In this document: one piece after another, positions 8,795 through 18,384 of the stretch
How positions within the stretch are numbered: position 1 is the stretch's first letter
How the letters are laid out: each line of letters opens with the position of its first letter
Assembly (NCBI GenBank): GCA_034698045.1
Contig: JAQGAU010000307.1
Coordinates: 1 to 31,452 of the forward strand
Reading direction: 5' to 3'
DNA length: 31,452 bases
DNA from: Paramacrobiotus richtersi
Lineage: Eukaryota > Tardigrada > Eutardigrada > Parachela > Macrobiotidae
The notes under the pieces: model-generated
Seen by the model: the letters and a program-made list of their open reading frames with translations, nothing else
Told to the model about the DNA's origin: nothing
Database searches by the model: none
Program-made: the position numbers and the translations under genes

Positions 8795-9765
8795 AGATAG
8801 GTCAACGGTCAACTCCTGTCTTATCGGGCCGATGCAGTCCAACGACTCAAAGCAGGTTATAATCTGTGATGTACGTTTTAAAACAAGGATAGAGATCCTC
8901 TCAAACTGGGTTCCTGTTAAGCGCACCAGGATGCAGATCGGCTGTTACGGTGGTATCACAAGATTACGTGGCTGACGCGGAAGAAAAAGACATACACGAG
9001 AAGGTCACTCTCATCACGTCTATTCAACAGTACGTTGGGGGAATTAGGGAAACGACGTTCGTACGAAAGAGTCAGTTTGGTAGCTAGCTCGCTCGGTGAA
9101 TGAGAAACGAAACATTCTCGGATCTGGCAAGGCCGGTAAGCGGCCATGCTAATTGCATGTGTGAGCGGCTATCAAGGCTATCAAGGCTAGATAAAGTTAA
9201 GGAAGTAGAGAGAACAGGTAAACACGTATCAGTAAAGGTACGACATACAGGACAATCATTTTTTACGCTAAAGTATGTATGTGAAGTACGGCATCTTTAA
9301 TGACCGTCTCGTATCTCGACATAATATGCAACTGAAACTGTGCAAGAGTACGTAGGCAACAATGTAGAATCGTAGTTGCTAAGCCTAGTATCAGGTGACG
9401 TCATAATGTTGAGCGCCAAAACAATTCCAACACATCTTTCTCGATTGACTGGGTTCTTCTTGAAGGACTCGGTCAGTTCCTCGGCTGCCTCAGCATGAGT
9501 AATTCGGTAATTACCGAATTACTAGAAAGATCTCAACCCAAATCGTCAAATGGGTACATCAGTAGAAGTACGTACTGAGTGGACAGCACATCACATTTGA
9601 TGTTTCGATAAACGTAGGCTGGTTAATGGTTATGTGAGTTTTCCCAACAAACGACTGAACGCTTTTGGGGTTCGCATCGGTATCTTCGCAAATTATTACA
9701 GCCATTTCTTGGTTAGCGAGAACAGTTAATTCTAATAAAATAAATTTCGAGACGGACGGTCTGAT
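8795..9765 (-). mobile_element. Helitron Rep protein fragment in copy A, degenerate
   Basis: Minus strand reads MAVIICEDTDANPKSVQSF, then a degraded PLQYVLMY-type block with FDDLG, which corresponds to the region of Helitron Rep proteins that usually contains PLQYPLLFPYGE. Further on a weak block ([12 protein letters not shown]) lines up with its counterpart in copy B. The true Rep catalytic block is absent because the element stops where the Vps4-like sequence begins. It is recognised mainly through copy B, where the following Rep core is kept. Confidence 0.5.
9498..9523. repeat. Perfect 26-bp palindrome
   Basis: The 13-base half agtaattcggtaa is followed at once by its exact reverse complement. 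It can form a 13-bp cruciform. Copy B has a different small hairpin at the matching site (tctgcgt...acgcaga near 28756-28775). Confidence 0.95.
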
Positions 9766-10108
9766 ACACACTTGAAGTTATCCAAAAATTGTTGTACTTA
9801 ATTTAACTTGGCACTTTCTTTTTGTTACAACAGTATCGGCGTGCAATCCGTGTGGCACAGCATCTGTTTTGATATAATCGAGACGCTGATGAGCCATCTT
9901 AGAGGTCCGATTTCGATACAGCATAGAAAACGAAGGAATATCTCTCTTATATCAGTTTTGAAATATTCCGATATATTATTGTGCCTATGCATGTTTGACC
10001 TTTCTAAGTGTGACAATTCCAATTTCCATACGATTTTATAAATTAGAAATGATAACTTCTCAGCTATTTCTGACTTTGATCGAGTAAAACGTAGTCTGAA
10101 AATAAACA

Positions 10109-10400
10109 CTAATCCAAGTGCTGAAGAACGCTTTTATATGCTTTCTTATGAGTATCCTTCATTTCGCGGTTTAGCTGAGATAAGTGCTCGTGGCTGTTGT
10201 TTTGCTGCGCGTCGATCGGCAACTTTCCCGATTCTTCTTGAAGTGTTGACGCAGTTGTGCATCTACCGTACTTCTCCAGATTCAGCTCTTGCGCATGTAG
10301 ATGCCCCATAATCGGCTTTCTTCGTGATCTGCTCCCATCACCTGATTCTTAAGCCTGTTCTTATTCTGATCCACTTTCAAGTTCTGAACAGTTTGGTATT
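10109..10400 (-). pseudogene. Unrecognised gene fragment shared by copies A and B (A copy)
   Basis: Minus strand: NRLKNQVMGADHEESRLWG, then TVDAQLRQHFKKN in one frame, then GKLPIDAQQNNSHEHLSQL, NREMKDTHKKAYKSVL and a stop at 10109 in another. The same order exists at 29098-29400, so it derives from a real coding sequence. It is hydrophilic and helical-looking. The frame is broken. I do not recognise the family; it may be host cargo or an N-terminal ORF of the Helitron. Confidence 0.5.
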
Positions 10401-10833
10401 ACAACATTTACGAAAAGCTAAAGCGTTGACCGATATGTTGAAAGTGTCTGAAAAGAGTCCGAAGTTACAGTAGTCTGTACTGTCAACTGATAACGTCATA
10501 CCGTCATATAAAAAAATGATTACAAGTCGGTGCCACACCAGATCCAAACGGAGTCGATGAGTAAACATAGATAGATGGACATACAAATACGATTTAACAA
10601 ACTGGTCATCTCTCGGAACTCTGGTAATAAACCTTTTTTATCTGTTAGATACGCTAGTTCTGGCATTAGGTGTACTGATACTGAAATTTTTCGTACTCAG
10701 TTTTGGATTTAATGTCATGTACGGCACCTGCTGGACCGAAATGGCCAGAGAAATAGATAAACTTGTCTTGTATAAACTGTATAAGCAACACACCAACTAA
10801 CGTATTGTACAATTATAAGTTAAGCAAGTTGCT

Positions 10834-11215
10834 CTACTCCTGGGTGGAATTCCCGTCGGGATCATGCTCCCGTTCATACTGCTCTTGTTCTGCAGCAGCA
10901 CGCACTAACTCTTCGGGTGTCGGCTTTAGATCTTCCACCTGCTGCTCCAGGTGCAGCTTCGCATACGTCTACGCTCGAACTCATCGTCCATGTCAGCGCG
11001 CCAGGACGATTTAGTCATCGCTGTTGAACAATCCCGCGTACGGTGGTTCTTTGGCGCTACGGTTCCCGCCCTTCGCCCAGAAAGCAACGATCTTCCAGAT
11101 AGTCCGTGGCTCGCCGAATGTGCTCGGTGTACCACTTTTCGGCGTCCGGCTGGCCCTCTGTCTTTGCACGCCCATAAACATCTGGGCGAGACGGATGGGC
11201 GCTTTTGTATCACCT
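10834..11215 (-). pseudogene. Unrecognised C-terminal gene fragment shared by copies A and B (A copy)
   Basis: Minus strand: GQPDAEKWYTEHIRRATDYL then EDRCFLGEG in one frame; MDDEFERRRMR in another; then LHLEQQVEDLKPTPEELVRA and AEQEQYEREHDPDGNSTQE with a stop at 10834-10836. At least two frame changes are present. The charged helical C-terminus is also kept, with a stop at the same point, in copy B (29656). I do not recognise the protein. Confidence 0.55.
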
Positions 11216-11439
11216 TGAACTGGGTGACTTGGCATTGGCCCGTCTAGCCACAAACGCAAAAGGGTAGCATACGATAACGGTAGCAATAATCGTGACCGAT
11301 ACGCAGACATAAAAAAACACAAACTTTGCTGAGTATAGAAGACCTTCGCTTCGCTTCGGTTTGTAAATGCCCCGTTAAATCGCAGGATTGCTTTTTAACG
11401 TGTTTCATGTCGAAAGAACGTCTTGTACGTAGCAGTTGG

Positions 11440-11780
11440 AGCGCTTCGGGCGCTACATACATACTGCCGATCGGTTCGCGCGCTTGAACGGCCGCTGAGC
11501 ACTGACGTGTGTTGAGTAATCGGACTTGGGCCAGCATCCAGTCGTGCATCCGTTTCCGCTTTTTAACTTGACCTCGGGTTTCAAAAGAGCGAAATACTGC
11601 TGATCATGGATCCGTGTATCCAACGGAATCTTCCCGCGCAGATTTAGGTTTGTCTGGCGAATCTGCTCCTTCTGACAAAATATCGGGAGCGATCTTTCAA
11701 TTGGTAATCTTCCCACAAGCGCCGTTCTTCATCAAAAACGTTCCGCAGTGGGCTGGCTATAATTAGACAAAAATCAGTAG
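11440..11780 (-). pseudogene. Unrecognised conserved-looking coding fragment, broken
   Basis: After an acceptor-like TATAATTATAG, the minus strand reads FDEERRLWEDYQLKDRSRYF, then in a second frame RQTNLNLRGKIPLDTRIHD then QQYFALLKPEV, then in a third KKRKRMHDWMLAQVRLLNTR. The shifts between frames with continuing protein-like text suggest a decayed gene. It may be the upstream part of the fragment at 10834-11215. Copy B lacks this block. Confidence 0.4.
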
Positions 11781-11859
11781 AGTTAGAAACTGCTGCTTCC
11801 ACTACAACAAAATTGTTCCTACCTGGCTGTTCGATCATGTCGCCAACTTTACCACGATG

Positions 11860-13090
11860 GTCTTCGTTGACATTGTGTCAGGTAAGTTTGTCGCTACCGA
11901 ATTGAATACGTTCGTTAACACTGTTTACGTTTACATTCTCTCTCTCTTTAATAAGAACGCTGAACATATTACTTTGCACTGTTTATTTCACTCGTCGCGT
12001 ACGTGCTCATTACGAGATTATACAATGTTGTATTAGGAGTGGTACATGCTGCTGTCGTAGTCGTTACTGTGTTTCACACTAAGCTAACCGTCAGGTTTTC
12101 TGTTTTGTGCGGTATTGACAGTATTCACTAGAATGCTGTAATGTCCCGCTCGAATCAGAACAATGTCATGACAAAAATTGCTAGCACACAGACTGTAACT
12201 GGAACGATTAGAATATCACGCTTTATTCCACTAGAACAGAAACCTGCATTTAGAAAAGCAGTAACCATCAATAATAAGATGGAGTACTTTCGGTAAAAAT
12301 GTTGAAGCGAACAAGCCGAAGTGTGACGCTCTCGATGCATGTAACATCTTGCTGTTTACAATACAATACAATATACAGTGTAGGTACTCTACAAGTACAG
12401 AGCAGGCCTCCACAAAAGTCGCAGTGTTTATCTCTTGCCATGGGGTTCTGAAAATTATACGCCTATTAAACCACCAAAACTTATACCTGGTACAGCAGAA
12501 ACAGTTCTACGGCACACTCAGTGCGCAGCTACCGTGTTATAATCGTAGCTATCGTTATAATCGTATCGCAGCCATATACATTGAGTAACGGGAAGGTCAT
12601 TTGGCAGCGGAAACAGCCAGCTGGAACCGGAAGTACCTGTCTTAACGTTTTTATCCTGACAAGTTGCTTAAACAGTGTGTTTCGCAAAATTTCCGGGGCA
12701 TATATTTTGCTGACCGTCTGCAGCACTAATCATTTGTAGGCATGGCGCCGGAGATCAGCAAATTTGATGATTTTCGGCATTAGTCTGCCTGTATTTGAAA
12801 CTTTCATGCAAGACAGAATCCGATTTTATTATTTCCGAACCATAACAGTCCCAAAAAAATGCAGTTTAAAAACAATGGAGGCAAAATTATATCGCCTAAC
12901 TATTGCAGAAAAGAATCTCGTCGACCGGTAAGCAATGACATCACTAATATGTGACCAGATCCAGCTGGCAAAAGGATTATGCAGCTTGATTGCATGACAG
13001 CAGTCTGTCCCAAAATCTATCAGTTAGTCAAAATTGGTTAGCAGCGCCTCAGGCAAGCGAGTTGAGGCGACAGAGAACAAGTCCGTGTCA
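11860..13090. other. No gene recognised; 3' flank of the kinase fusion gene and right end of copy A left part
   Basis: Up to about 12420 it matches copy B; after that no counterpart exists in B. Only short frames are present. A candidate poly(A) signal for the neighbouring gene is listed separately. Confidence 0.5.
12825..12830 (-). terminator. Candidate poly(A) signal of the kinase fusion gene
   Basis: AATAAA on the minus strand, about 260 bases after the stop codon at 13091. It is the first canonical hexamer I noticed downstream; use is inferred only. Confidence 0.35.
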
Positions 13091-13790
13091 TTAATCAGGG
13101 TAAAAATGGAAAGAGTGCACCACAATTTCCACTTCTTGTCCGTCATATGGCAGCTCGTCCAGATCTTCTGCTAGGCAGGATATTTGCAGTGAATGCGCCA
13201 CCTCGGAGGTGATTGGTTTGGAGTCAATAAACCAGTTGCACAGATCCCCTCCAGCGTTGTTATACTGGTGCCCGGGCTGTGACCCAAACGAGACGCTGTC
13301 AGGTCTCCAGTGGAAGGAATGTGTTGAGAGCGTGTGTCCCGGCCACACATCAACATTACTAAATTCATCTGAATCAATATTCGCACGACGAACTGAGAAA
13401 CGTACGCCAGTGTAGCTCTTCCCGCGAACTACTCGCTTGGCAAAAGCTATACTAAAAGCCCGTCCATCCTCAGGGGCACTGCCCAAAGTTAACCCGAAGC
13501 CAGTATATGGCACCAGCCGGTCTAAGCCTTCAATATGGAACTCGTAACGACCGAAACCAAGAGCGTCACGCAGCCGAACTCCAGCCCCTACCCAAACGCC
13601 ATCATGCTGGGAAACACGCAGATGCAGATGTCCGTGCTCATCGAGGAAAACGTTGTCCGTAGTCGCGAACTTCCTATTCTCATCGGATTCGTCAAGAGTT
13701 ATCCACCGCTGATCACAAAAGGCGAGGTTGGCAGAGCGGGAACTGCCCGAGAACGGAATCTCAGGTTTATTCACAGCATGCTTGAACTCA
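13091..13790 (-). other. Domain: GH16/laminarinase-like beta-sandwich without the catalytic motif
   Basis: Blocks in family order: NVFLDEHGHLHLRVS, GVWVGAGVRLRDALGFGRYE, PYTGFGLTLGSAPEDGRAF, THSFHWRPDSVSFG, NWFID, and a last strand EVEIVVHSFHFYP. GH16 enzymes carry ExDx(x)E on the strand after the GFG-type turn; here that place reads EDGRAFSIAF, so no catalytic triad is visible. BTBD relatives usually end in a PHR domain at this place. The domain assignment is by motif order only. Confidence 0.6.
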
Positions 13791-16700
13791 CGTATTTTAT
13801 GCAGCTCTTCATCCAGCAACAATCCTGCCTAAATATCATTCGTGCTAGTGCTCATTCAAGCGGTAACTGGTGTTCAGTTCAAAGCGATGCAACCGCACTA
13901 GTGATAGCTAAACCCGTTACATGCTACTTACAGCTAGAGGACCGTTGGTCAGCTGCTCATCATCCATCAGTGGGAATCGGACTGCAAAGAATGCGTCTCT
14001 GAGGACAATGCGACAGTTGACACCAGTTGGTTTAAGCCCATTGGATCGACATTCGTTTGTGGCCCAGCTGAAATACGTAAATCGGACATGAAATGGGAAG
14101 CTAAGGAGTCTACCATGACTGCTTGATTCATTACTGGCTGTTACCGTTGTGCAGCTTTGTACACATCCTCTTCTTTAACAGTCAGTGTATCTCGGCTGAG
14201 TATCTCCCGCAAGGTCTCGTTTTTCAGTTGCAAAAGTCCTTCGGACTGCAACAGTTCAGTGCCGTGTGTGTCCACGATCTCGAAGGATTTGGTAACAAGC
14301 TGCTTTGCATCCAACACCTTTGCCTGTGCCAAGCATTCTGATTATCTGACCATCGGATATTTTCATAAGAAAGTAAGGGTGGATCTTGAATGCGAAGCGA
14401 ATCTAGATACGGTACGCGGGCGTGGCTAAACGAAAGATACGGGGCTGGAAACACCTCATGGTATGTTTTTGAATTTTAAAATGAATGTCGAAATTTCTGA
14501 AATTCATTTAAAATTTCAGAAACATACCATGAAGTGGCTGCGTGAGCTGTATCTTTTAGCCACGCTCGCGTACCGTATCTGGATTCGCTTCGAATTCAAG
14601 ACCCACCCTAAATGATATCAGAAACATACCGTTTCTAGCATCGTCAAACAAGTGTTTTTGTCCACGCTTTTAATGGCATATTCAGCACAGATCTGGAACA
14701 GTTTTGGAACGCCATGCTTATTCGCAAGGTTGATAGCGAGCAGTTGTTTCAGTATCAGTGCGGCTGTTCCTCGACCTTTACAGGCTGGCACCAAACAGCA
14801 CTGAATTACATCCCTTATATCTGGATGAACCAGCTCGGAAATAAAAGGATGAAATCCTTGGGCCAACTGAAAAAGAAACGCATCGGCCGTAAAGCATTGT
14901 CGTTCTATTTTCTGTGTGTTCCGTATTCCTGCAGTATTCGTGACCGTTTTGTAAAATAGTCGCTCCTTGATTCCTAGGAAGCAGTTCGCCAGGTCAAGAA
15001 CGACGCATCCGAGACTCCAAACATCGGTGGAAAAGCAAATATCCTCGTGTTCCTGTTCAAAGAACTCCATGACCATTTCTGGGGACATATACGAGCCAGT
15101 TCCGGCCAGATCTCTGCGCTCAGTCCTGCCACAATTATCACGAATTTGCACCGCGCCATCCAGATCTCCGATGAGCAATGTGAAATTTTCAGTATCACCC
15201 TTTGGCCTATCAATGAACACGTTGCCGGGTTTCAGGTCTCCGTGGACGAACTGCTTTTCGTGCAAGAAACATAACCCGTTTGCTAATTGTCCAGCGTAGT
15301 TGAATACTGATTCGACTGATAAACTGCAGATACCTGCGCTGCACTGCGCAATGAGCGCATCCAGATCACCACCTAGAAAGCTAGCGATAATCTTAAGTAA
15401 TCATAAATTTGTCTTTTGCTAACTGTTGAAAACGTTGATTATGACTAATGATTTAATTGTCTTCCTTCTAGAAAGTCTGGATCTATGACGTATACAGTCA
15501 ATTAACACAGGTCCATAACCAGTGTTCTTTTCCCGAGAAGGATTCAAAACTTTAGTACCCGTGACTCGTGAGCTATTACGTTTGTACATAAAATTTAATG
15601 CGCGTTTTTCTTACCTTGGCAGTAATCCATCATGAACTCGATGCTTGCTCCTTGTGTAAGTTTCCAAAGGGTAACCTTGTGATAAGTTACTAAATGTGGA
15701 TGTCTCAGTTCCACTAGCTTGTGCCACTGCTCTTTCGCTCTTTCCCAGCTGCCGTCTTGCTTCATCTGCTTGATTCGGATGTTGTTCAAGGTTACTTCTT
15801 TTACGGCTACAGTATCATTTCCTTTGTACGTGCCAGCGTTGGTAACCTTTGCCCCGTATACATAACCATAAGCTCCCTGTCCTAGGAAATCCCGCCAAAA
15901 ACAATAGTTGTATGCGCACGTGCACCCAATTTCTTCTAACATTTGCCGATGACTGTCCGAATGTTCTCCTTCGACTACGCCATCTGCAGGGTTATTATTA
16001 ACCCAGGTGCTTCCATAAGTGTGTTCCTCAAGTGCCACCAGCCTATTTACCAGTTCCTCCGCTGTAAGTCTGTCGTCGGCAGATCTGTACGAGCAAGAAA
16101 TCACAATTTTCTTGAAATCTCTAGGGACACAATTACGCCTAAGTAGCCTCGCATTTTCAGAATCTTCCATGAAACTCAGATCTTTGATGCTGAAGCTGTC
16201 ATATTTTATCTTTTGTGATTTATCAAAAGTAAAATGCGCGAGATCGTGTATAATCAACCCTATGCTCCATATGTCTGCTTTTCGCCCATCGATCCGAACG
16301 ATCTCATTCGACCCTGAAGGTAATCTTGATTCCAAACCAGCAAGACTGCTTGTCTGCGGAAACGCTGTCGCATGAGCTCGTATGTGTTGGAAGACCACCG
16401 ACATAACAGTGTCAAGTGTCACAACCGGGGCTCTGAACTCTGAGTCTGGGTAGTTCATGTCATTCTCCAGCTTTGAACAAAGTCGTTGCACACATGGAGA
16501 ATCCAGGGAACAAATTTCTTGCAGTAGTTGTAGTAGGGTTAAATAAGGCTTAGAACTAGAAGGGTTTGACTCTTCTAAACGTGAACAAGTGGCCACCTCA
16601 TTCTGGAGGAATTCAATAAACCTTTCGCGGGCATGGATGTTTTCTTTGCTCGATAACACCGTGGTAATGACAACAAGACCATAGATACCGATCATACGCT

Positions 16701-17753
16701 CAATGAATTGATCGACACCAGGAATATTCTCTGCTGCAAACCGTTTTTGTAATATGTGGAATGCCGAAAAGACAGGGTCATCAAGGACAAGAGAAGCGCC
16801 CTCTCTGATGATCGTCCGCACTTCTGGCGCCACCCAATCCGCAGTACACCATCTGCGCTGTACAAATTCTGCGTACGAAGATGAGAAGTTATCCAGACCA
16901 CATAAGCGAAGACGAAAATGGTTCATAGATGACTTGGTTACGAGAACACTGTTCGGTTTTAAATCGCCATGGATGATATTATTTTGATGGAGGTAGGCTA
17001 AACCGTTGGCCAGCTGCTTGGAAAAGTCAAATAGTGTCTTCAGATGGAGAGTCCTTTTGGTATCCATCATGTCGTCCATCATGGTTTGTAAATCGGAACC
17101 TGCAAGGTAAACAGAAGCAAGTTTAAAATTCATACAGTGTTCGCTACAACTGAACAGTTTTTTTACGGAAGAGCGTCAACCCATTGCGACTGCTGTAGAA
17201 ATGTTACTTATGATTAAGCTTGCGCACGTTTAATAAAGCACCAGGTATCAACAAAGCACAAGATTCGCGTGCGAATACTCTGACGGAACGCAGAGGCACA
17301 CTCTTTGCAGCCCCGAGTACTGAACTGAGCACCTCTGGTATCAGAATTTGGTTAAGTCATACCATCACAGTAATCCATAACGAAATCCAGCTCGATAAAA
17401 CTGTCAATTCGCTGGATGACAATCCTGTGGTACGATACCACGTTATCATGATTTAGTTTTGTTATATTTTCCCATCGCATTAGCAAGTCCAAATTCCTTA
17501 TTTGCGTCGCCTCCCTCCTGGAAATATCAATACGGAATTTCTTAACGGCCACCAGATTCTTTTTTCCAAAGCTCTCCGGTTCCAGTAATTCAGCGCGATA
17601 GGTCATGGACTCAGGTTTATAAAACGATGATAATGACGTTGTTTCTATCCTATCGTCTTCTCCATACGCATAGCGAAAATCGGAACCAACCACGAGATCT
17701 ATTCCCATATTATTATTATTATTATTATTATTATTATCTATTCTCCAGCCCAT
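13091..17753 (-). CDS. Kinase-kinase-BACK-GH16-like lectin fusion protein, six exons
   Basis: Exons (minus): 17753-17363, 17099-15615, 15372-14630, 14323-14145, 14067-13932, 13828-13091. All introns are GT-AG (263, 242, 306, 77 and 103 bases) and all phases agree; the joined length is 3672 bases, 1223 residues plus stop. Domains: kinase-like 1 (about 45-440), kinase 2 (about 530-840), BACK (about 846-1000), GH16-like beta-sandwich (about 1010-1223). There is no signal peptide or membrane segment, so a cytoplasmic protein is inferred. The start at 17753 has AACATGG context, but the frame is open upstream (LHAKLAENKRSLSTLH) to an acceptor-like TTTTAG near 17830, so an earlier exon is possible. 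A nine-Asn tract from an ATT microsatellite follows the start. BACK normally links BTB proteins to Cullin-3; here a kinase stands where BTB would be. Substrates are unknown. Confidence 0.85.
13830..14760 (-). other. Domain: BACK with BTB-type 3-box helices, split over exons 3-6
   Basis: It begins right after the kinase C-lobe: LLAINLANKHGVPKLFQIC and AEYAIKSVDKNTCLTMLE, the helices that close a BTB fold. It continues across splice sites with AKVLDAKQL, TELLQSEGLLQLKNETLREI, LSRDTLTVKEEDVYKAAQRW, then RIVLRDAFFAVRFPLMDDEQ and AGLLLDEELHKI. The pattern (E..L.L..ETL..IL.RDTL.V.E..VY.A..RW ... RFPLM) is that of BTBD-type BACK domains. The core BTB is missing. The exon 4/5 join restores the conserved RW, which supports the splice model. 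Confidence 0.85.
14376..14609. mobile_element. Palindromic MITE-like element inside intron 3 of the kinase fusion gene
   Basis: Two arms of about 110 bases are inverted repeats: agggtggatcttgaatgcga at 14376 pairs with ttcaagacccaccct at the right end, and catggtatgtttttgaattt pairs with the stretch before 14530. The centre lies near 14490-14500. It sits between the donor at 14629 and the acceptor at 14324. No clear target-site duplication is seen (TA left, AA right). Confidence 0.8.
14750..15905 (-). other. Domain: kinase 2, catalytic residues kept
   Basis: N-lobe at the end of exon 2: FLGQGAYGYVYGAKV (glycine loop, 537-542), VAVKEV (K564), LRHPHLVTYHKV, hinge FMMDYCQG. C-lobe in exon 3: GDLDAL, LANGLCFLHEKQFVHGDLKP (669-671 HGD), IGDLDG (D695 in the DFG place, DLD), GTGSYMSPE, STDVWSLGCVV, and CKGRGTA near the end. 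All residues needed for catalysis have a match. HGD in place of HRD is unusual and is shared with kinase 1. Confidence 0.8.
16035..17620 (-). other. Domain: kinase-like 1, probable pseudokinase
   Basis: N-lobe in exon 1: no glycine-rich loop is visible, the beta-3 lysine is in VAVKKF (K71), LNHDNVVSYHRI follows, and the hinge is FVMDYCDG. C-lobe in exon 2: LANGLAYLHQNNIIHGDLKP (HGD for HRD, 174-176), then CGLDN where DFG should be (G198-L-D), so the magnesium-binding Asp is Gly. WVAPE and ADIWSIG are kept, with about 150 extra residues between them. Family relation is to the Ser/Thr kinase group; loss of the G-loop and DFG Asp suggests a regulatory pseudokinase. Confidence 0.75.
17708..17737. 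repeat. (ATT)n microsatellite, coding
   Basis: A run of about nine to ten ATT units, read as AAT (Asn) codons on the minus strand near the N-terminus of the kinase fusion protein. Confidence 0.9.
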
Positions 17754-18384
17754 GTTAATGCGATGCAGAGTCGAAAGGCTTCGTTTGTTTTCTGCCAGTT
17801 TTGCGTGCAGGCCGGAACGGCGGCTAAAATATTATCCCCGATAATACGTAAGGCTACGAGACAAGCAAATTTGTAATTGAAGTCTTCACACTGGAGGGAA
17901 ACTACTAAGTAGGTATTAACATTATTGTTACCGAAACACTATCGTTCTCTTCGATAGGAAACACACGCCGACTGATTGGTTAACCATCAGGCACCGTGAA
18001 TTCTATTAAGTATTGACGGCGAGAACTATCAGTACTCATGGGTTATCTGCGATGCGATGTAAGCTCGCAGGTTTGTTTCGATAACGCGGAAGGAAACACA
18101 AATGTTTTGAGATACGTAGTGCATTTGGGGCGATAAGTACTGCAATGTCTCAGCGGTAGCAACCCGCTGCTCGCAGCTGATGATGCCTGACATCATCGTG
18201 ACTTCATCGTCATGTGGCCGACTGGCAGTCCAAAGTACCATCCGCTTTGTCAATTAAGCGCAGTTAGCGAATCAAGTTTAAACAACTGCCGTTGTAAATC
18301 AGCAGTGGACTAGAAATGTCAAAGATGACTATGATCAACTATCCGATTCCTTTATGCGTAGTTAACTACTCTAGTATAGTTATT
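17754..18384. other. 5' flank of the kinase fusion gene; possible extra upstream exon
   Basis: The minus-strand frame of exon 1 stays open upstream to about 17830. A further minus-strand frame at 18029-18253 (74 codons) has no recognisable domain. No BTB domain was found here. The region has no match in copy B. Confidence 0.4.

Larger units (their letters stand above)
8790..12430. repeat. Segmental duplication, copy A (left part)
   Basis: Blocks here match 28650-30960 in the same order and strand: 9525-9735 with 28775-28945; 10140-10480 with 29155-29475; 10780-11190 with 29616-29985; 12000-12380 with 30455-30800. By eye the blocks are about 70-85 percent identical, in both gene-like and non-coding parts, so the duplication covers DNA and not only a gene. 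Copy A continues at 18385-18870. Confidence 0.8.

Noticed and set aside
13535-14002. Plus-strand 155-codon frame
   Set aside because: Antisense to exons 5 and 6 of the kinase fusion gene, which have clear domain motifs and matched splice sites.
14324-14337. Alternative acceptor ATAATCAG upstream of exon 4
   Set aside because: It would put the join out of phase with exon 3 and lengthen the BACK helix; GCACAG|GC keeps phase 0.
14967-15299. Plus-strand 110-codon frame
   Set aside because: Antisense to kinase 2 catalytic motifs.
16019-16375. Plus-strand 118-codon frame
   Set aside because: Antisense to kinase 1 C-lobe in exon 2.
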